Shown here one piece after another: positions 23,397 to 35,693 of a DNA stretch of 64,000 nucleotides; positions within the stretch are counted from its first letter, which is position 1; each line of letters begins with the position of its first letter. The translations under genes and the position numbers were made by a program. The notes beneath the pieces are model-generated. The model worked only from the letters and a program-made list of their open reading frames with translations, searched no databases and was not told where the DNA came from. Origin of the DNA: Syncephalis plumigaleata (lineage: Eukaryota; Zoopagomycota; Zoopagomycetes; Zoopagales; Piptocephalidaceae); the NCBI GenBank assembly GCA_025201365.1, contig JAIXMF010000007.1, forward strand, positions 186,001 through 250,000, read 5' to 3'.

Positions 23397-26300
23397 CTAT
23401 CTGATCTTTGTACGATTGACTAATTTCATGAATATTAAAGCAATCACATTCCAAACGATACCGATAATAGCCACCGCAAATAAGCAATAAGTATAGTCTG
23501 TAAATAAATATAAATATGTCAACGATTTACCATTACTGGCCAATAGTGATTCTGATACTGCTTACTGTTAAGATTGTACTCGTGTGGTAATCGATCCTCG
23601 CGAATTTCAGGGAATGGACGAGCTCCTACTTCCTTAATAAATATAGCTTCTATAGCGTAGCGTGGCGCTGATATCTAGTCGTAACAAGGTGTTAATGAAT
23701 CAATCAACAGATAAATAAATAGCTTCTTGGCTTCTTACCCTCCATAGCCAGCGCGACGGTAAGTAACTATCATCGTGCATAACATCACTCAAATCGGGAA
23801 CACTACCCGAGAAGACGATGGCCCATGCCAGTGCAAATGCCGTGCCCACCAGGCCGGACATTTCCTTATTGGTGATAATCGAGATAAAGTAGCCCATGGC
23901 AAATGCCACGTAATATAAAAGCGATATGATACAATATAAATAAATATACTTACTCCTATAGGGGAAGAATACGATAAATGAAAGTGAGAAACACAGAGCG
24001 GCGATCAAGCAACGAGGCAGATCGGCGACCATCTTGGCCAGGAAGTAGGGAATGGTACGCATACCCGCTGCGGAGTCACGCCAGTAGACGACTTTCTCGT
24101 TGCCGAAGGTCGATGAGCCCACGTTTATACCGGAGAATAGCACGCCAAGCGACACGAACACGCCCACTTCGGCTATATGATCGAATGGCTCGCGACACAT
24201 GAATTGCAGGGCAATCGGTGCTATTTGACAGATGGACTCGGGCTGCCTGCCGAGATAGTCCGATTGACGCGCCGCGATACTAATGAACGCGCCACATCCC
24301 AGGTGTAGCAATTGATCCTTGAGGAATTGATCGCGCGAACGATAGATTTGCATGCATGCTCGTTTGAAGCAGAGTAGAAACACGACTAGTACGTTGGGTG
24401 TCGAGCGTATAGGATCATTACGCCAGAACTGGAGGACACACGCCATGAAACAGTAGAATTCTCGAGCGAGATCCGACAGGTAGCTCGTCCAATCGTGAAT
24501 GATCGTTCGAACTGCCACACCAACATCCCTTAGGAAACGAGTGACATTCTTGCATGCGGTCGACGCGTTGATCGATGACATTTGCATCTCGCTATCGTTG
24601 TCATAATGATAGTTGGACACGCCGCCAGGATGATCGTCCATGAACGAGTAGGGCTCGGTCATGAGCGTGGTAGATGTTGGTCGACCACCATCCATCATCA
24701 TCAACCTTGATGTTGCCGAGTTTGGCGGGGTACAGGAATCTTCGTACAACGTGTAGCGCTCCCAGTAGAGGAATAAATCGGACGGCCGATAGTTTGGATT
24801 CTTTTGCGGGCGTACCTTACCCGACGTGACGGCAATGTAGAAATCGGCCGGATTCTCGTCAGGTGGACACGTAAAACCGATACGATGGAAGTAGTCGAGT
24901 GCCTTGTCGCGAGGACCGAAATAAACGACACGTCCACCCTTACCGAGCACTAGAAGATCGTCGAATTGATTGAACGCTTGCGGTGATGGCGAATGAATGA
25001 CCGCCGCCACTGTTAATCGTTGTTTATGCGCAATATTACGCAGTAGCGAGCACACTTCATAGGAGGTGGCCGAGTCCAATCCCGAGGTTGGTTCATCGAG
25101 GAAGAGTACGGATGGATTGGCCACCAGTTCCATACCGATATTGACACGTTTACGCTGTCCGCCCGATATACCACGCGTTGCTTCATCGCCGATAACATTA
25201 TCCATGACGTGGCCCAACTCGAGATACTTGATCGTCTCGAGCACTTTCTTCTTCTTGGCACGCTGCGGTAATTTTGCCGGTAATCGCATCATTGCCGAGT
25301 GCTATATCACCATCGACATTATTATTGATTACTTGTACATGATTATAACTCATTAACAATAAGCTTACCATAAGAATATCTCGTACGGTAAGTTCACGTA
25401 GCATGATGTCTTCTTGCGGTACAAATCCGATCAATTTACTATAGTTGCTTAATGGTTCATCGACACCGTTGATTTGCACACTACCACTCGTACGCTGTGC
25501 CTTGCCGGTAAGCAAGGACACAAAGGTCGTTTTACCGGCACCGGATGGACCAAGAATGGCGCAGCAACGAGACGACTTTAACTCGCCCGATACGCCACGC
25601 ATAATCTCCACGCCCGACGGTAGGACTAAACCGAGATCCGTGAAACTAATATCGAATGTACGCTCCACCTGGCCCATATCCACATTGGCCGATTCATCCT
25701 GCGCACCGTAGCCATACTGCAGCAAGTGTTGATACTTGATTCGTTTAATGTTATCCTTTCGTTGCTTAATGGCAAACAACTGGATAGTGCATTAGTATTT
25801 ACAATGATGTAATCACTCGTTTGTTGTTACGCTTACCATAGAAGCGACCGTCATGAAGGCACCGAACAGAAAGATGACACCGAATTTCGAGACGGTAGCC
25901 GTGCCTTCGGGACATTTGGCCAAAAAGTGACAACCCTGCGGCTCGGTACTGCCATGCGGACAGAATTTACCCTCGGGGCATATTTTAATCTTATCGGGTG
26001 TGGGGCAGTAGTAGCCACCGCAACAGTATAAAGGTTGCGCGGTATTCTCGGGACAAAAGAATCCGGCCGGACATGCCTCCTTATGATTTGAGAATAGACA
26101 GAAACTACCCGCGGTACAATTCCAACTGACGGGTGCATTATCCATGGTCTGCGGTGTTGATAGGAACTCACAAGGATACGGATAGTGCTAGAGACATACA
26201 TATATATACATATAAATAAATAGTTAAATAATGGATATAGAGGTAGCAAGTTGACTAGTATCATAGTACTTACCATCGTTTCTGGTGCCGGTTTTAATCG

Positions 26301-26591
26301 AAATGATTTCACGAAATTTTGCCATCCAACGGTGTCATTAGCCGGCATATTCACCTCTGGCAATGAAGTGCGATCCATTAATGATGAAGTAGTGGGAATC
26401 GATTTCTGTTGCGTGTTTGATGTATTGGCACGACTACGACCATTACCAACACCAATGGCATTGACGTAGTACGATGGCACGGGCAGTAATGTAGCCAGAT
26501 GATTTATACTAGTTACTATTAACAATAGAAATATAGTATGAAAGTAGCGTTTGCGCCAACGACGCGACACACCATTCAATGCTTGATACAT
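23397..26591 (-). CDS. ABCG-family half-transporter with Cys-rich N-terminal ectodomain
   Basis: Six exons on the minus strand: 26591-26274, 26187-25837, 25779-25369, 25301-23739, 23674-23566 and 23497-23397. All phases agree, giving 950 residues. Order of parts: hydrophobic N-terminal segment (FHTIFLLLIVTSI), a Cys-rich region with repeated C-P-x-G-x-x-C motifs (CPAGFFCPENT, CPEGKFCPHGS), one TM helix, then an ATPase domain with Walker A GPSGAGKTT, signature ISGGQRKRVNIG and Walker B VLFLDEPTSGLD, and a C-terminal membrane domain of about six helices. This matches the ABCG24/28 type known from plants and many lower fungi. Such half-transporters dimerise to export lipids or other hydrophobic compounds. 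The substrate cannot be told from sequence. Confidence 0.9.
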
Positions 26592-27480
26592 TTTGTCGTG
26601 ACTATTAAAAACCGACAATGACAGATAACAAGTGAAAGTTACCACCACCTATTATTTATCTATTTGTATGTTCTCTTATTTTCTTCTCTTTACACTAATG
26701 AAAACATCAAATCACTCGTCAACTAGTAAAGTGAAAGCAAGACTTACGAAGCAATATAAAAGGCTAGTGTATGTGTTTGCGTATGTGTGTGTGTCTGTGT
26801 GTGTGTGTACGAGTGTAGATGAACGGCGAATGATTCATTTATTGCCATATAGGCGCAGCGATCTATTACCATTCAATTTACGTGTTTAAACCTGGCCCTG
26901 TCCTTTAGGTTTCTAGGGCATTCTTTCCCGTTTGTTCATAGTACGGTTGTCATCAACAGGTGGATACAACGAACGATGTTGTTTCTAAACTTTAAGGGGA
27001 TCTTACATGGACACTTGACAACGACAACGACATCATCATTATCATCATCATCATTCATGTTCAAGATCTACTCCGTTGCTAATGAAGGAATAAGCGGTTG
27101 TGTAGCCGAGTACTTTATTTATATTATAATGTAAATAAAATAACAGCACATGTATCAAGTTTGTTTACTCGCTTGTTCATTCACTGATTCTATTTCCGAA
27201 TTACAACAATAACAATAACATAACAATAACATAACAATAACAATAATAACATAATAGTAATAATAATAGCAGTCAGTTACACTAGTTTAATTGATAGAAA
27301 TCAACTCATAATTTAATCATGTAGTCAAACAACACTAATAAAGTACGCGGACACACACAGAGACACAGACAACACGCTCACTCATTCATTCATTCATTCA
27401 TTCATTCCTATTCACTCATACGTTCATACAAGCATAGAGAAAATGAATGAATAAATGGAAAAAGAAAAAGAGTAAGCAGG
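26592..27480. other. Intergenic, nothing recognised
   Basis: About 890 bp, CA/GT-rich near 26780-26810, with CAT repeats near 27030-27055, AATAAC repeats near 27205-27260 and an ATTC tetranucleotide run near 27382-27410. It should hold the upstream region of the ABC transporter and the 3' UTR of the next minus-strand gene. Confidence 0.5.
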
Positions 27481-29016
27481 TTAACCAACAGTATAGACAG
27501 AGGCTGACATGCTTCGTGCATGATTAGGCGCACCACCTCCTGCATTAAGTACAACATTTCGTGACTCATTTCCATCACGATGATGATGACGATGATGATG
27601 ATCGTCGTGGTTGTCGTCACCCTCCTCTGCAATGTCATCGTGTTGACTTCTGGTATCATTCGTGCTAAAAGAATTACGCGATTGTAAACGACAACGAGCT
27701 AATGAAAAGAGTGCCGCAGTACCCGCTTGAATTGAATCATTATATAATCGTACAGATTTCGGATTAGCATTTAATTCCTGATTCAACGCATCAAGTTGAC
27801 GTAGTAACGTGTCATCATCAGCACTCGTTCTATTACTCTTCTTGTTGTTGTCATTGATAGTATTGCTCAATTTATCAGATGTATTCGAGCGTGTAAAGAA
27901 TCCCATCGAGTAGGGACGAGCACGACGTGGTTTAGGTGTTGTTGACTCCGCTTCAGATGTTGTAGGCGATGCACTAATGTTACTATCACCATTACTATCG
28001 TTGCTACTAATCAAAGCACTGATATCCACTCGAGTGGGTTGTTGATCTAGTGATGCCGCTAGAATTGGATTCTTTCTACGAGATCCCGCGCTAAACATCA
28101 TCAATGATTGCGGACGAGGCTTTGTACCACCAACAGTGCGAGATCGTTCAAGTGTACCAGATGGCGTGGAGAAATCTGTAAATTGCGATGTACCACTAAC
28201 ACTGTTACGACGATTTAAGAAGCGCGACACCGAGTTAACCCATCGTTTAGGCGATAATGGATTGTTACTTGGTTCAGGTGCCAATTCCAATGGTTCCAAA
28301 TCCATTGGATTAATCGGCATACTCGACGCATCCACCGCCATTAATGCCTCTGCCGTAGTTGGTTTGCGTGGCACGAATAAGGCACGTTGCTTACGCGATG
28401 TACGACCGGCAGACCGAGAACGACCTGTGGTATCATCCTCCACACCATCCTCTGCATAACTGTCATGTCCGAGATCAATGGAACTCTGCGTGTCCCATGG
28501 CAATTTTGTCTCGGCCGTTTGTTCCGTTAATTGCATGCGATAAGGCGTCACGGAGTTGCCACGATGTTGTTGACCAAGCGCCGATGCAGTACCATTGTTG
28601 CTACCGTTAGTTAACGAGCTTTGCATATTGTTACCCGTCTTTGTGCCAAGCATACGTGTTTCATGATCCATAATCTGAAGTTGCGCCCCTAATAGATCAA
28701 GTTCCCGTAACAATTGTTCCGCTTGTTCATCGGATAAATCGAAATCACCACCGCCACCACCACCACCATTATTGCCATTATTGCCATTATTGCCATTATT
28801 GCCATTATTGCCATTCATACTGGCTCCATTATCTTCAGGTAATGGTGCAGGTGGCATATTGTTATGCGCTGATACAGGTGAATACTCACTTGGATGTGGA
28901 AGTACGTCGGTATCAATAATGGACGAGGAATGGAATGCGTTGTGTTGACGTAGTTTAATGTCGGAATAACCGCCAGTAAAGGCAGTCGGTGTTACCGAAT
29001 GCAAATTATTAGACAT
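27481..29016 (-). CDS. Low-complexity hypothetical protein with (GNN)n repeat
   Basis: One uninterrupted minus-strand frame. I take the ATG at 29016 (MSNNLHSVTPTAF), giving 511 residues. A tandem Gly-Asn-Asn array and a Gly run occur at about residues 70-90, encoded by a 9-bp minisatellite. They are followed by a possible helix (LSDEQAEQLLRELDLLGAQL). The middle is Ser/Arg-rich with RSRS and RRxS-type phosphosite-like motifs, and a second helical stretch reads DDTLLRQLDALNQELNA. A His/Asp-rich patch near the C-terminus comes from GATGAT repeats. I recognise no enzyme or fold. The paired leucine-rich helices suggest a coiled-coil adaptor, but this is inference. Confidence 0.6.
   Translation of the reverse strand: MSNNLHSVTPTAFTGGYSDIKLRQHNAFHSSSIIDTDVLPHPSEYSPVSAHNNMPPAPLPEDNGASMNGNNGNNGNNGNNGNNGGGGGGGDFDLSDEQAEQLLRELDLLGAQLQIMDHETRMLGTKTGNNMQSSLTNGSNNGTASALGQQHRGNSVTPYRMQLTEQTAETKLPWDTQSSIDLGHDSYAEDGVEDDTTGRSRSAGRTSRKQRALFVPRKPTTAEALMAVDASSMPINPMDLEPLELAPEPSNNPLSPKRWVNSVSRFLNRRNSVSGTSQFTDFSTPSGTLERSRTVGGTKPRPQSLMMFSAGSRRKNPILAASLDQQPTRVDISALISSNDSNGDSNISASPTTSEAESTTPKPRRARPYSMGFFTRSNTSDKLSNTINDNNKKSNRTSADDDTLLRQLDALNQELNANPKSVRLYNDSIQAGTAALFSLARCRLQSRNSFSTNDTRSQHDDIAEEGDDNHDDHHHRHHHRDGNESRNVVLNAGGGAPNHARSMSASVYTVG
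28772..28817 (-). repeat. 9-bp minisatellite coding for Gly-Asn-Asn
   Basis: About five tandem copies of the unit ATTATTGCC (+ strand) lie in frame within the low-complexity gene, so length changes add or remove whole GNN units. Confidence 0.85.
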
Positions 29017-29377
29017 GAACAAACGATAAACAAATAAGCAGTAGTAGTAATAGTACCAATAATATTGCTACCACTTGAAGTGGCTACTAGTTAACCAGTT
29101 GAGTAATCAGAGTAATAGTCAACTAGGACGTATACAAGTAAGATGAAAATATAAAAGTGACCGCTAACTATATCGTCCTTGTAAGTGGTGGTGGTAATGT
29201 ATAAAGAAGATGATGGGAGAGAGGAGAGAGAAAGTGATGACTGGAAATCTTAAGGTTCCGCAACAATAACAAAACTAGTCGGCGATAAATAAACCGTCTG
29301 TTTGTATGTAAATGTTTTATATAAAGGAGGGCTAAGAAAAGTAAAAGAATATTTCTGGTATCTTATGCGTGCATGTA

Positions 29378-29408
<31 letters not shown>

Positions 29409-30284
29409 TCAAGTAGACTAGAACCACTTTGTCTCGCTGTTACTGTTACTGTTGTAGTAAAAGTGAATTGATAGAAGAGAGAATCAAGAAAAATCAATAT
29501 ATAATATCGAATAAGTGTGATGTTGGTTTATCAAAAGTCAAACAACGACGACGAGGTAAGCAGTGTTGTATGCGTGAGCACTACTACTACCATCAACAAC
29601 AGTAACAACAACAAGAAAGTAATACTGCTAGCACTGGCACTTGTCTGAGAAGAGAAGGAGAATAAGGAAAAAGAAAGAGGAAAAGGACTTTTGGTCCTAG
29701 TCAGCTGACAACAAGTAAAATAGAACAATAGGATGGCGGCAAGCAAAAAATATCCAAGTTGAATATATGAGGATATATGCAGATATAGTGAACTATTTCA
29801 ATAGTAGTAAATAATAACAAGAATGAAAGTGACAGCAACAATATCAATGGTTATTGTAGCAATGAGCACATAGCATATATATATTTATATAGTTTGCCTA
29901 TGAACCAAGCAACAGTAAGACAAGTGGAGCACACGGGGATAGCAAAGACAATGTTCAAGTGAATGAAAATAAGGATAATAAATTGAAAAAAGGAGACAAA
30001 CAGACAATGTGTGAGAGGGAGAGAGAGAGAGAGTAAGAAAGAGTAAGAGACCCGAAGATGGATATGCATGTACAGGACTGGTGAATGCGTGTAACCATCA
30101 ATATTACTTGTTGATACTGACTAATGAATAAATGCAGGCCTTTACAATCCCATTCGAGCTACTAATGACAATGTGGCATGTAGAACAAACAAGCATGTAG
30201 TTTTATTTATTCTCATTTGTTACGCGATAGATTGATGCCTCTCTGCCTCTCTCTCTCTTTCTCTTCAGTATGCTGCTTACACAT
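29017..30284. other. Intergenic with (GT)n run
   Basis: About 1.27 kb with no supported gene. Read on the minus strand it is pyrimidine-rich (GA-rich on +, for example 30010-30050), as expected for the leader of the minus-strand gene at its left. A (GT)14 run occupies 29381-29408. Confidence 0.5.
29381..29408 (+). repeat. (GT)14 microsatellite
   Basis: A perfect GT dinucleotide run in non-coding DNA. Confidence 0.95.
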
Positions 30285-31934
30285 TTATACGTTGAGTTGT
30301 GCGGCTTGTTTGGCATGAATGGTCTCGCGATAAGGAGCTAGTGCTGGCTGCACGTGATCGCTAATAAATTCATCCACTTGTTCTGGTGCTCTACCCACAA
30401 ATGTCACCGGATCCAGTAATGAATCGAGCTAATCCATTAAATATAGATGTATTAGCACGTTATGTCTGCTTATTCTACAACGATAATACACCTACCTCAG
30501 CGTGAATAGGAGCGAAATAAGCATTGGCTCGAACACGATCAATGAGATCGTTTTCACGTCCCTCCATCTTCACTTCTCGGGCTGCCTCGTGGCTAAGTAC
30601 ACGAATATGCTCGTGGCATACTTGTCGATCACCGCCACGCTCCACCATAGCCATAATAATGTTCTCGGTGGCCATGAAGGGCAATTCTTGCGCAATACGA
30701 CGAGCAATTACTTTGGGATAGACAACAAGACCATCTGTGATGTTTTGCAACACCAATAGAACAATATCCGCGGTTAAGAATGCTTCCGGTAGGGTAATAC
30801 GACGATTAGCACTAGTGATTATTTCATATACAATATCATAATTAATTATACATCACATCACATTGCTATGCTATTATTATTATTATTATTCATTACCTGT
30901 CATCTAGTGTACGTTCTAGCCATTGCGTACCCGAAGTGGATAACGCGTTAAACGCCAATGTTTGCAGATGACGTGCCAACGCACAGACTCGTTCGCATCG
31001 CATGGGATTTCGTTTATAAGCCATGGCGGAACTACCGATTTGATCCTTTTCGAATGGTTCCTCCATCTCTTTCAAGTTAGCCAGTAAACGAATATCCGTG
31101 GCAATCTTGTGAGCGGTTGCACCAAGTGAGGAGAGTGCCTGCACACGTCACATCCACTTTACGCGAGTATGTTGACCGGTAACCGCGTAGGGTGTCGTGA
31201 AGCCGGACAATTCCGTGACTCGTCGATCTAGCGCCTTCACTTGTCGTGATCACCGTGGAACAACGCGAGGAATGATCCTTGAGTACCGGTAGTGCCTTTA
31301 ACACCGCGGAAGCATAGGTCATTACGTGCCCGTTGCAAGTTACGAAGATCCCAGAGTAGTTCCTGTAGCCAGAGACACGCGCGTTTACCCACTGTCGTCA
31401 GTTGAGCCGGTTGGAAATGCGTGAATCCAAGGGTAGGCAACGCACGATGTGTCGCGGCAAATTGCGACAAACTATCAATGACAATCGCTAGACGTCCGAG
31501 TAGAATATCCAAACCATCGCGTAAGGCGATTAAATCGGCATTATCCGTGACGAAACAACTGGTGGCACCCAAATGAATAATAGGCGCGGCCTTAGGACAA
31601 GCAACACCAAACGTATGGACGTGCGCCATGACATCGTGTCGACGACGACGCTCCTCTTCTGCCGCCATCGTATAATCGATATTCGTCTAGGGAATAGCAG
31701 TGAGTATTCGATGACTAGTTATAAACAAGTGAGTATTACCAGATTAGCACGCATTTCCTCAAGTGCCTCATCCGTAATCTGATCTAGACCAAGTTCCTTC
31801 TCGGCTATGGCAAGGTTCAACCAGAGTTTACGCCAGGTGGAGAACTTTTTATTATCCGAGAAATTGTACGCCATAGCCTCGGAGGCATAACGCGAGGTTA
31901 ACGGACTTTGATACTTTGCGTGTATATCAGCCAT
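30285..31934 (-). CDS. ADE13: Adenylosuccinate lyase (frame broken in this sequence)
   Basis: Minus-strand exons 31934-31740, 31686-30897, 30811-30496 and 30428-30285. The enzyme cleaves SAICAR and adenylosuccinate in purine synthesis. Family blocks: [52 protein letters not shown], and the fumarase/ASL signature [11 protein letters not shown] that carries the catalytic loop. Exon 2 changes frame three times within 97 bp: near 31240 (HDK to [14 protein letters not shown]), near 31171 (AVTGQ to TYSRKVDV) and near 31145 (DVT to QALSSLGA). The missing bases sum to four by comparison with the family, exactly what is needed to make exon 2's length fit the downstream splice phase. This may be assembly error or a recent break. 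Expected length is about 480 residues. Confidence 0.88.
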
Positions 31935-32281
31935 TGTAACGTGAGGATATTCGTTTCTTGTATCAATAAACAACAATAACAACAATAATGACGACGACAA
32001 TGACGACGTATAAACAAAATGAAGCTATCAACTACGTGCAAACTGATAAACGAAAGAGAAACGAGTAGAATAAGGAAAGTCCTGCAGAAACCCTGATTGA
32101 GACATGATTCGATTCATTTTTTGCTTTCTTTTTTCTATTTGATTGATTGATTGATTGATTGATCTCATTTGTTTAGGTGATTAATAAGTAAATCATGTCA
32201 TTTGTTTATTGTAATAAAGCATATTGATGCGATATTAATTTATTATTATGAATGCGCTATGTAATAATAATAATAATCGTA
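31935..32281. other. Intergenic with GATT repeat
   Basis: About 350 bp between two minus-strand genes. A GATT tetranucleotide run lies near 32141-32162. It should hold the ADE13 promoter and the PPR gene 3' UTR. Confidence 0.5.
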
Positions 32282-35129
32282 TTAAGGTGATATAGTACAG
32301 TAACGTCGAATACGAATACGCTCATTAAGCGGTAATCGGTTAATGGCTGTTTTAGATAAAAGAGTGGGTGCATCAAGTCTTGCTTCTGGTCGTGCCAATG
32401 TACTCGCTCTAGCAGTGAATACTGATCCAGCCTGAGATAAGAAAGGAGATGTCGTCGAGGAATGTTGATGCTGCTGAGTATCTAGATTGCTAGGATTGTT
32501 TAATGTAGCATTGACATTGTTTAATTGAGCAATAATGGATGAGGTGAATGGCGAAGATGTTGAAGATGTCCCTGCATTGGATATAGGCGTAAAGAGTGAA
32601 ATAGGTTTTCTACGTCTACTAAATCGACCCTGTTCCAATGGCGTTCGACCATGATGTCGTGCTATTGACGATGTTGACGATGTTGAAGGTGTAGCAACAA
32701 CACTCTCACTCGATGGTAACAATGTTTTTGGTGTATCTACGAGGTTAGATGCATCAGTATCCGCATCTGTAGATGAGTCAATGTTTTCTTCAACATCTTC
32801 ATGATCATCTGCCTTAAGTGATGCTTCATACTCGTCAATACGTAGACGAGCCTGTCGACACATATCAAATACGTAGTCACTAGGTGTCATACCATGCTGG
32901 ATGACCGCATCGCCCACTTCTAATACACCACGGTACATGCCTGCTCGTAGTAGGGTGGACATGGCCACGGCGTAGATAGTTTGTCGCGCCGGTCGAACAC
33001 CCAATTGTTGCATATCACGAAACCAGCCGAGTACGTATAAACCGCGTTGATACCAATTGGTATGATTGTTGTTATTAAATGAACCACTAGACGTGCTTGC
33101 ACTAGTTGCTGCGCTTCTTCCTATTGCGTCGGCTGTCTCGTCACTCGTAGACATTAGATCTTCATCGTCTATGCCCAATAAAGCACGTGGATGACTTGCA
33201 TTGAATAGCCAAGTGTAAGTGAACGCATCCGGGTGCAGTCCTTGTCGTAGCATATCACGATAAACGATGGCTGCCCGCTGATAATCGCCCACACGAGCTG
33301 ATGCCCAGATTAACGTGTTACACGTCACGGTATTGGGTCGAACACCGCGTAGTCGCATCTCTCGTAAGCAAACGGATAAACTCTCTTGGTCGCCAGTAGT
33401 AGTGAACCAACGAATCATGGCGGTATACGTGACCACATTCAGCTCGACTTTGTTGATAAGCATGTCGCGATAGACGTGCCACACGGCTGCCAGGTTGTTT
33501 TGACGTGCGTACGCTTTCATCAATGAGGTGTAGCAGAAACAATCGGGTTTATAGCCGTCTGCAATCATACGCTGCAATACACGCTGCGCACCGACAACAT
33601 CGCCACGACAGGCGAATTGTTCAACAAACGATGTATGCGCTACCATACTCATTTTAGGGTAGCTTGCCAGCATCGCCGAGTAGAGTCGATTAAGCACGTC
33701 GGATGTAACGCGGCGATTACGTGCCACTGAATTCACCAGAGTGGTCTGCGTGATTAGATTCAATGGTATGCCATCGCGACGCATTCGTTGTGTTAACTCG
33801 GTGGCCTGTTTCGTTAGGTTAAACTTGGCCAGTGTACCCGCCAGTCGATTCCACATCTTGGATTGCTGCTCCGAGTTCAACTCGGGACCATTCACGAGTA
33901 GCGGGTCGTCCAGAGGCATCTTCGATAAACGTTCATAGAGCGATGCTGCCCTATGAGGCTTACTACTTTGCAGGTAGCCGATAATAACGTGCACGTGCAA
34001 GGGTAGTCCGGGTCGTTCGCGATAACCCGCTTGCAGCATGCCATTCAATGCTGATTGCGCGCCTGGACCATCGCCCATTTGAGCCAGCGACAAGATTAGA
34101 CAGGCCCAAGCAGCAGGTCCCGGTGCATCCGGTATCGATATCGATGTGGATGCCTTATTTTTAGCATCTGAATCGATGCTGTCTTCCATGACATTTGATT
34201 TATCTTTAGATTTGCTTGTCGCCTTGTTGTTGTTGTTGCTGCTGCTATTAGCTCTTGTCATACGTTTTTGAAATGCTTGTTCTGCTTTCGCCTCTTCAAT
34301 GGCATTCTGCATTCTATGAAACACTTTCTCCACTTGACTAAATGCTTGTAGACGATAAAGGGACCATAAATGAGCTGCTTCCGCTTCAAACCCTACTGCC
34401 ACCTCATCGGCCGCACTACGTAATCGCCAGTATTTACGTTGATCCTCGCATAGAATAACCACACTTTGTGGACCAATAGGACCTAGCTGATGATGAAGCG
34501 CGTTCCTCAACCACGAATAGTGCTTCTCCTTCAATCCCGACATCGCTTGTGGATCCTTTCTTATACGACAATAGACGGCCCATACCGCCTCGGCATCAAT
34601 GTAGCATGTGTTCATCCAACGTTCAAGCGTTCTAACATGGCGAGAACTATTCATTATCTTTGTTGAACTAGTCGCACTCCATTAGCATTCATATTCTATC
34701 GCACATCCTTCCATCATACACTGTATCCACTTACTCTACTTTGATCGATGTCATCATTTTATGCATTCGTCGTCGAGTATGTGTTCGACTCTTTCGTACA
34801 CCATCACTTCTACCCTTGTCTTCACTCTTAAATGGCGGTGACGTATGTAGTTCGCGTGTTTTTGTATAATTCGTAAAACGATGACATTGCTTCCATAACG
34901 TTGCACGTCCGTTCTGTTTCGCTGTCGAGTATCTTCTTAGCGTGTATTGTCTGGCCTGTGTGCCAGATAAAGCGGTGTAGGAGGGTCTTAACACGCTGAA
35001 TTGCTTAGTACGAATGATTGGCAATAGGTAAACGGTTTGCTGTTCGACGCGACGAAGTGCCCGATCAAAACACGTTAGCCACATAGTAAGCGGTATTCGA
35101 TTACTTCTACCACGCCCTCTTAGTGCCAT
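32282..35129 (-). CDS. Mitochondrial pentatricopeptide repeat (PPR) protein
   Basis: Two exons, 35129-34735 and 34667-32282, joined by a 67-nt intron (GTAAGT donor, TAG acceptor) in matching phase, giving 926 residues. The N-terminal 70 residues are Arg-rich and free of acidic runs, consistent with a mitochondrial presequence. Helical PPR units of about 35 residues run through the middle: AHTSFVEQFACRGDVVGAQ, CFCYTSLMKAYARQNNLAA, VVTYTAMIRWFTTTGDQ, TVTCNTLIWASARVGDYQRA and AFTYTWLFNAS. The C-terminal 170 residues are Ser/Thr-rich. PPR proteins bind specific mitochondrial RNAs for processing, stability or translation; the RNA target is unknown. The gene is tandem with ADE13 and SNX41/ATG20. 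Confidence 0.87.
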
Positions 35130-35693
35130 GTAGCAGTAGAAATGGGACACCTCGTTCAATCAAGCGTTATATATATATCGAGTAACTATTACTGAATAGA
35201 TAAAAGAAAAAAGAGGAATGAATAAAAATACCGGCAAATCCACAATAGTAGTAGCAGTAGTAGTAGTAGTAATCTATAAAGAAATACGAGTTGTTTTCAT
35301 ACGTCACACGCCTACAATCCTAGTAGTTGATGAGGTTCGCTTAACCAGGATTCACGTTAGTAGGCTTCAGTCAACCAACGAGTCCACTCACTAATAGATA
35401 AACAACAGTATTGCCTACAATGGCTGTAGGTAATAGTGATCAAGTGAAAAAGAAGAAAACGTCAACAGCTCTATAAAAAGTGAATCTATTATTTGTCCGT
35501 ATTATTACACTGATAATTTACACATGTAGATATCGCGAATGTTTACAGCAATAGACACTATTTATACTACCATTAACATAGGGAACACACACACACACAC
35601 GCATGCATGCATGTATGCACACATATATACAAATGCATACATACACATATATATCTATAGAATAACATGTCAATTGTACGATATCGGGAGTTA
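35130..35693. other. Intergenic, nothing recognised
   Basis: About 560 bp between two minus-strand genes, with an AGT repeat near 35249-35270 and CA/TA-rich DNA near 35586-35655. No RNA gene or reading frame is supported. Confidence 0.5.
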
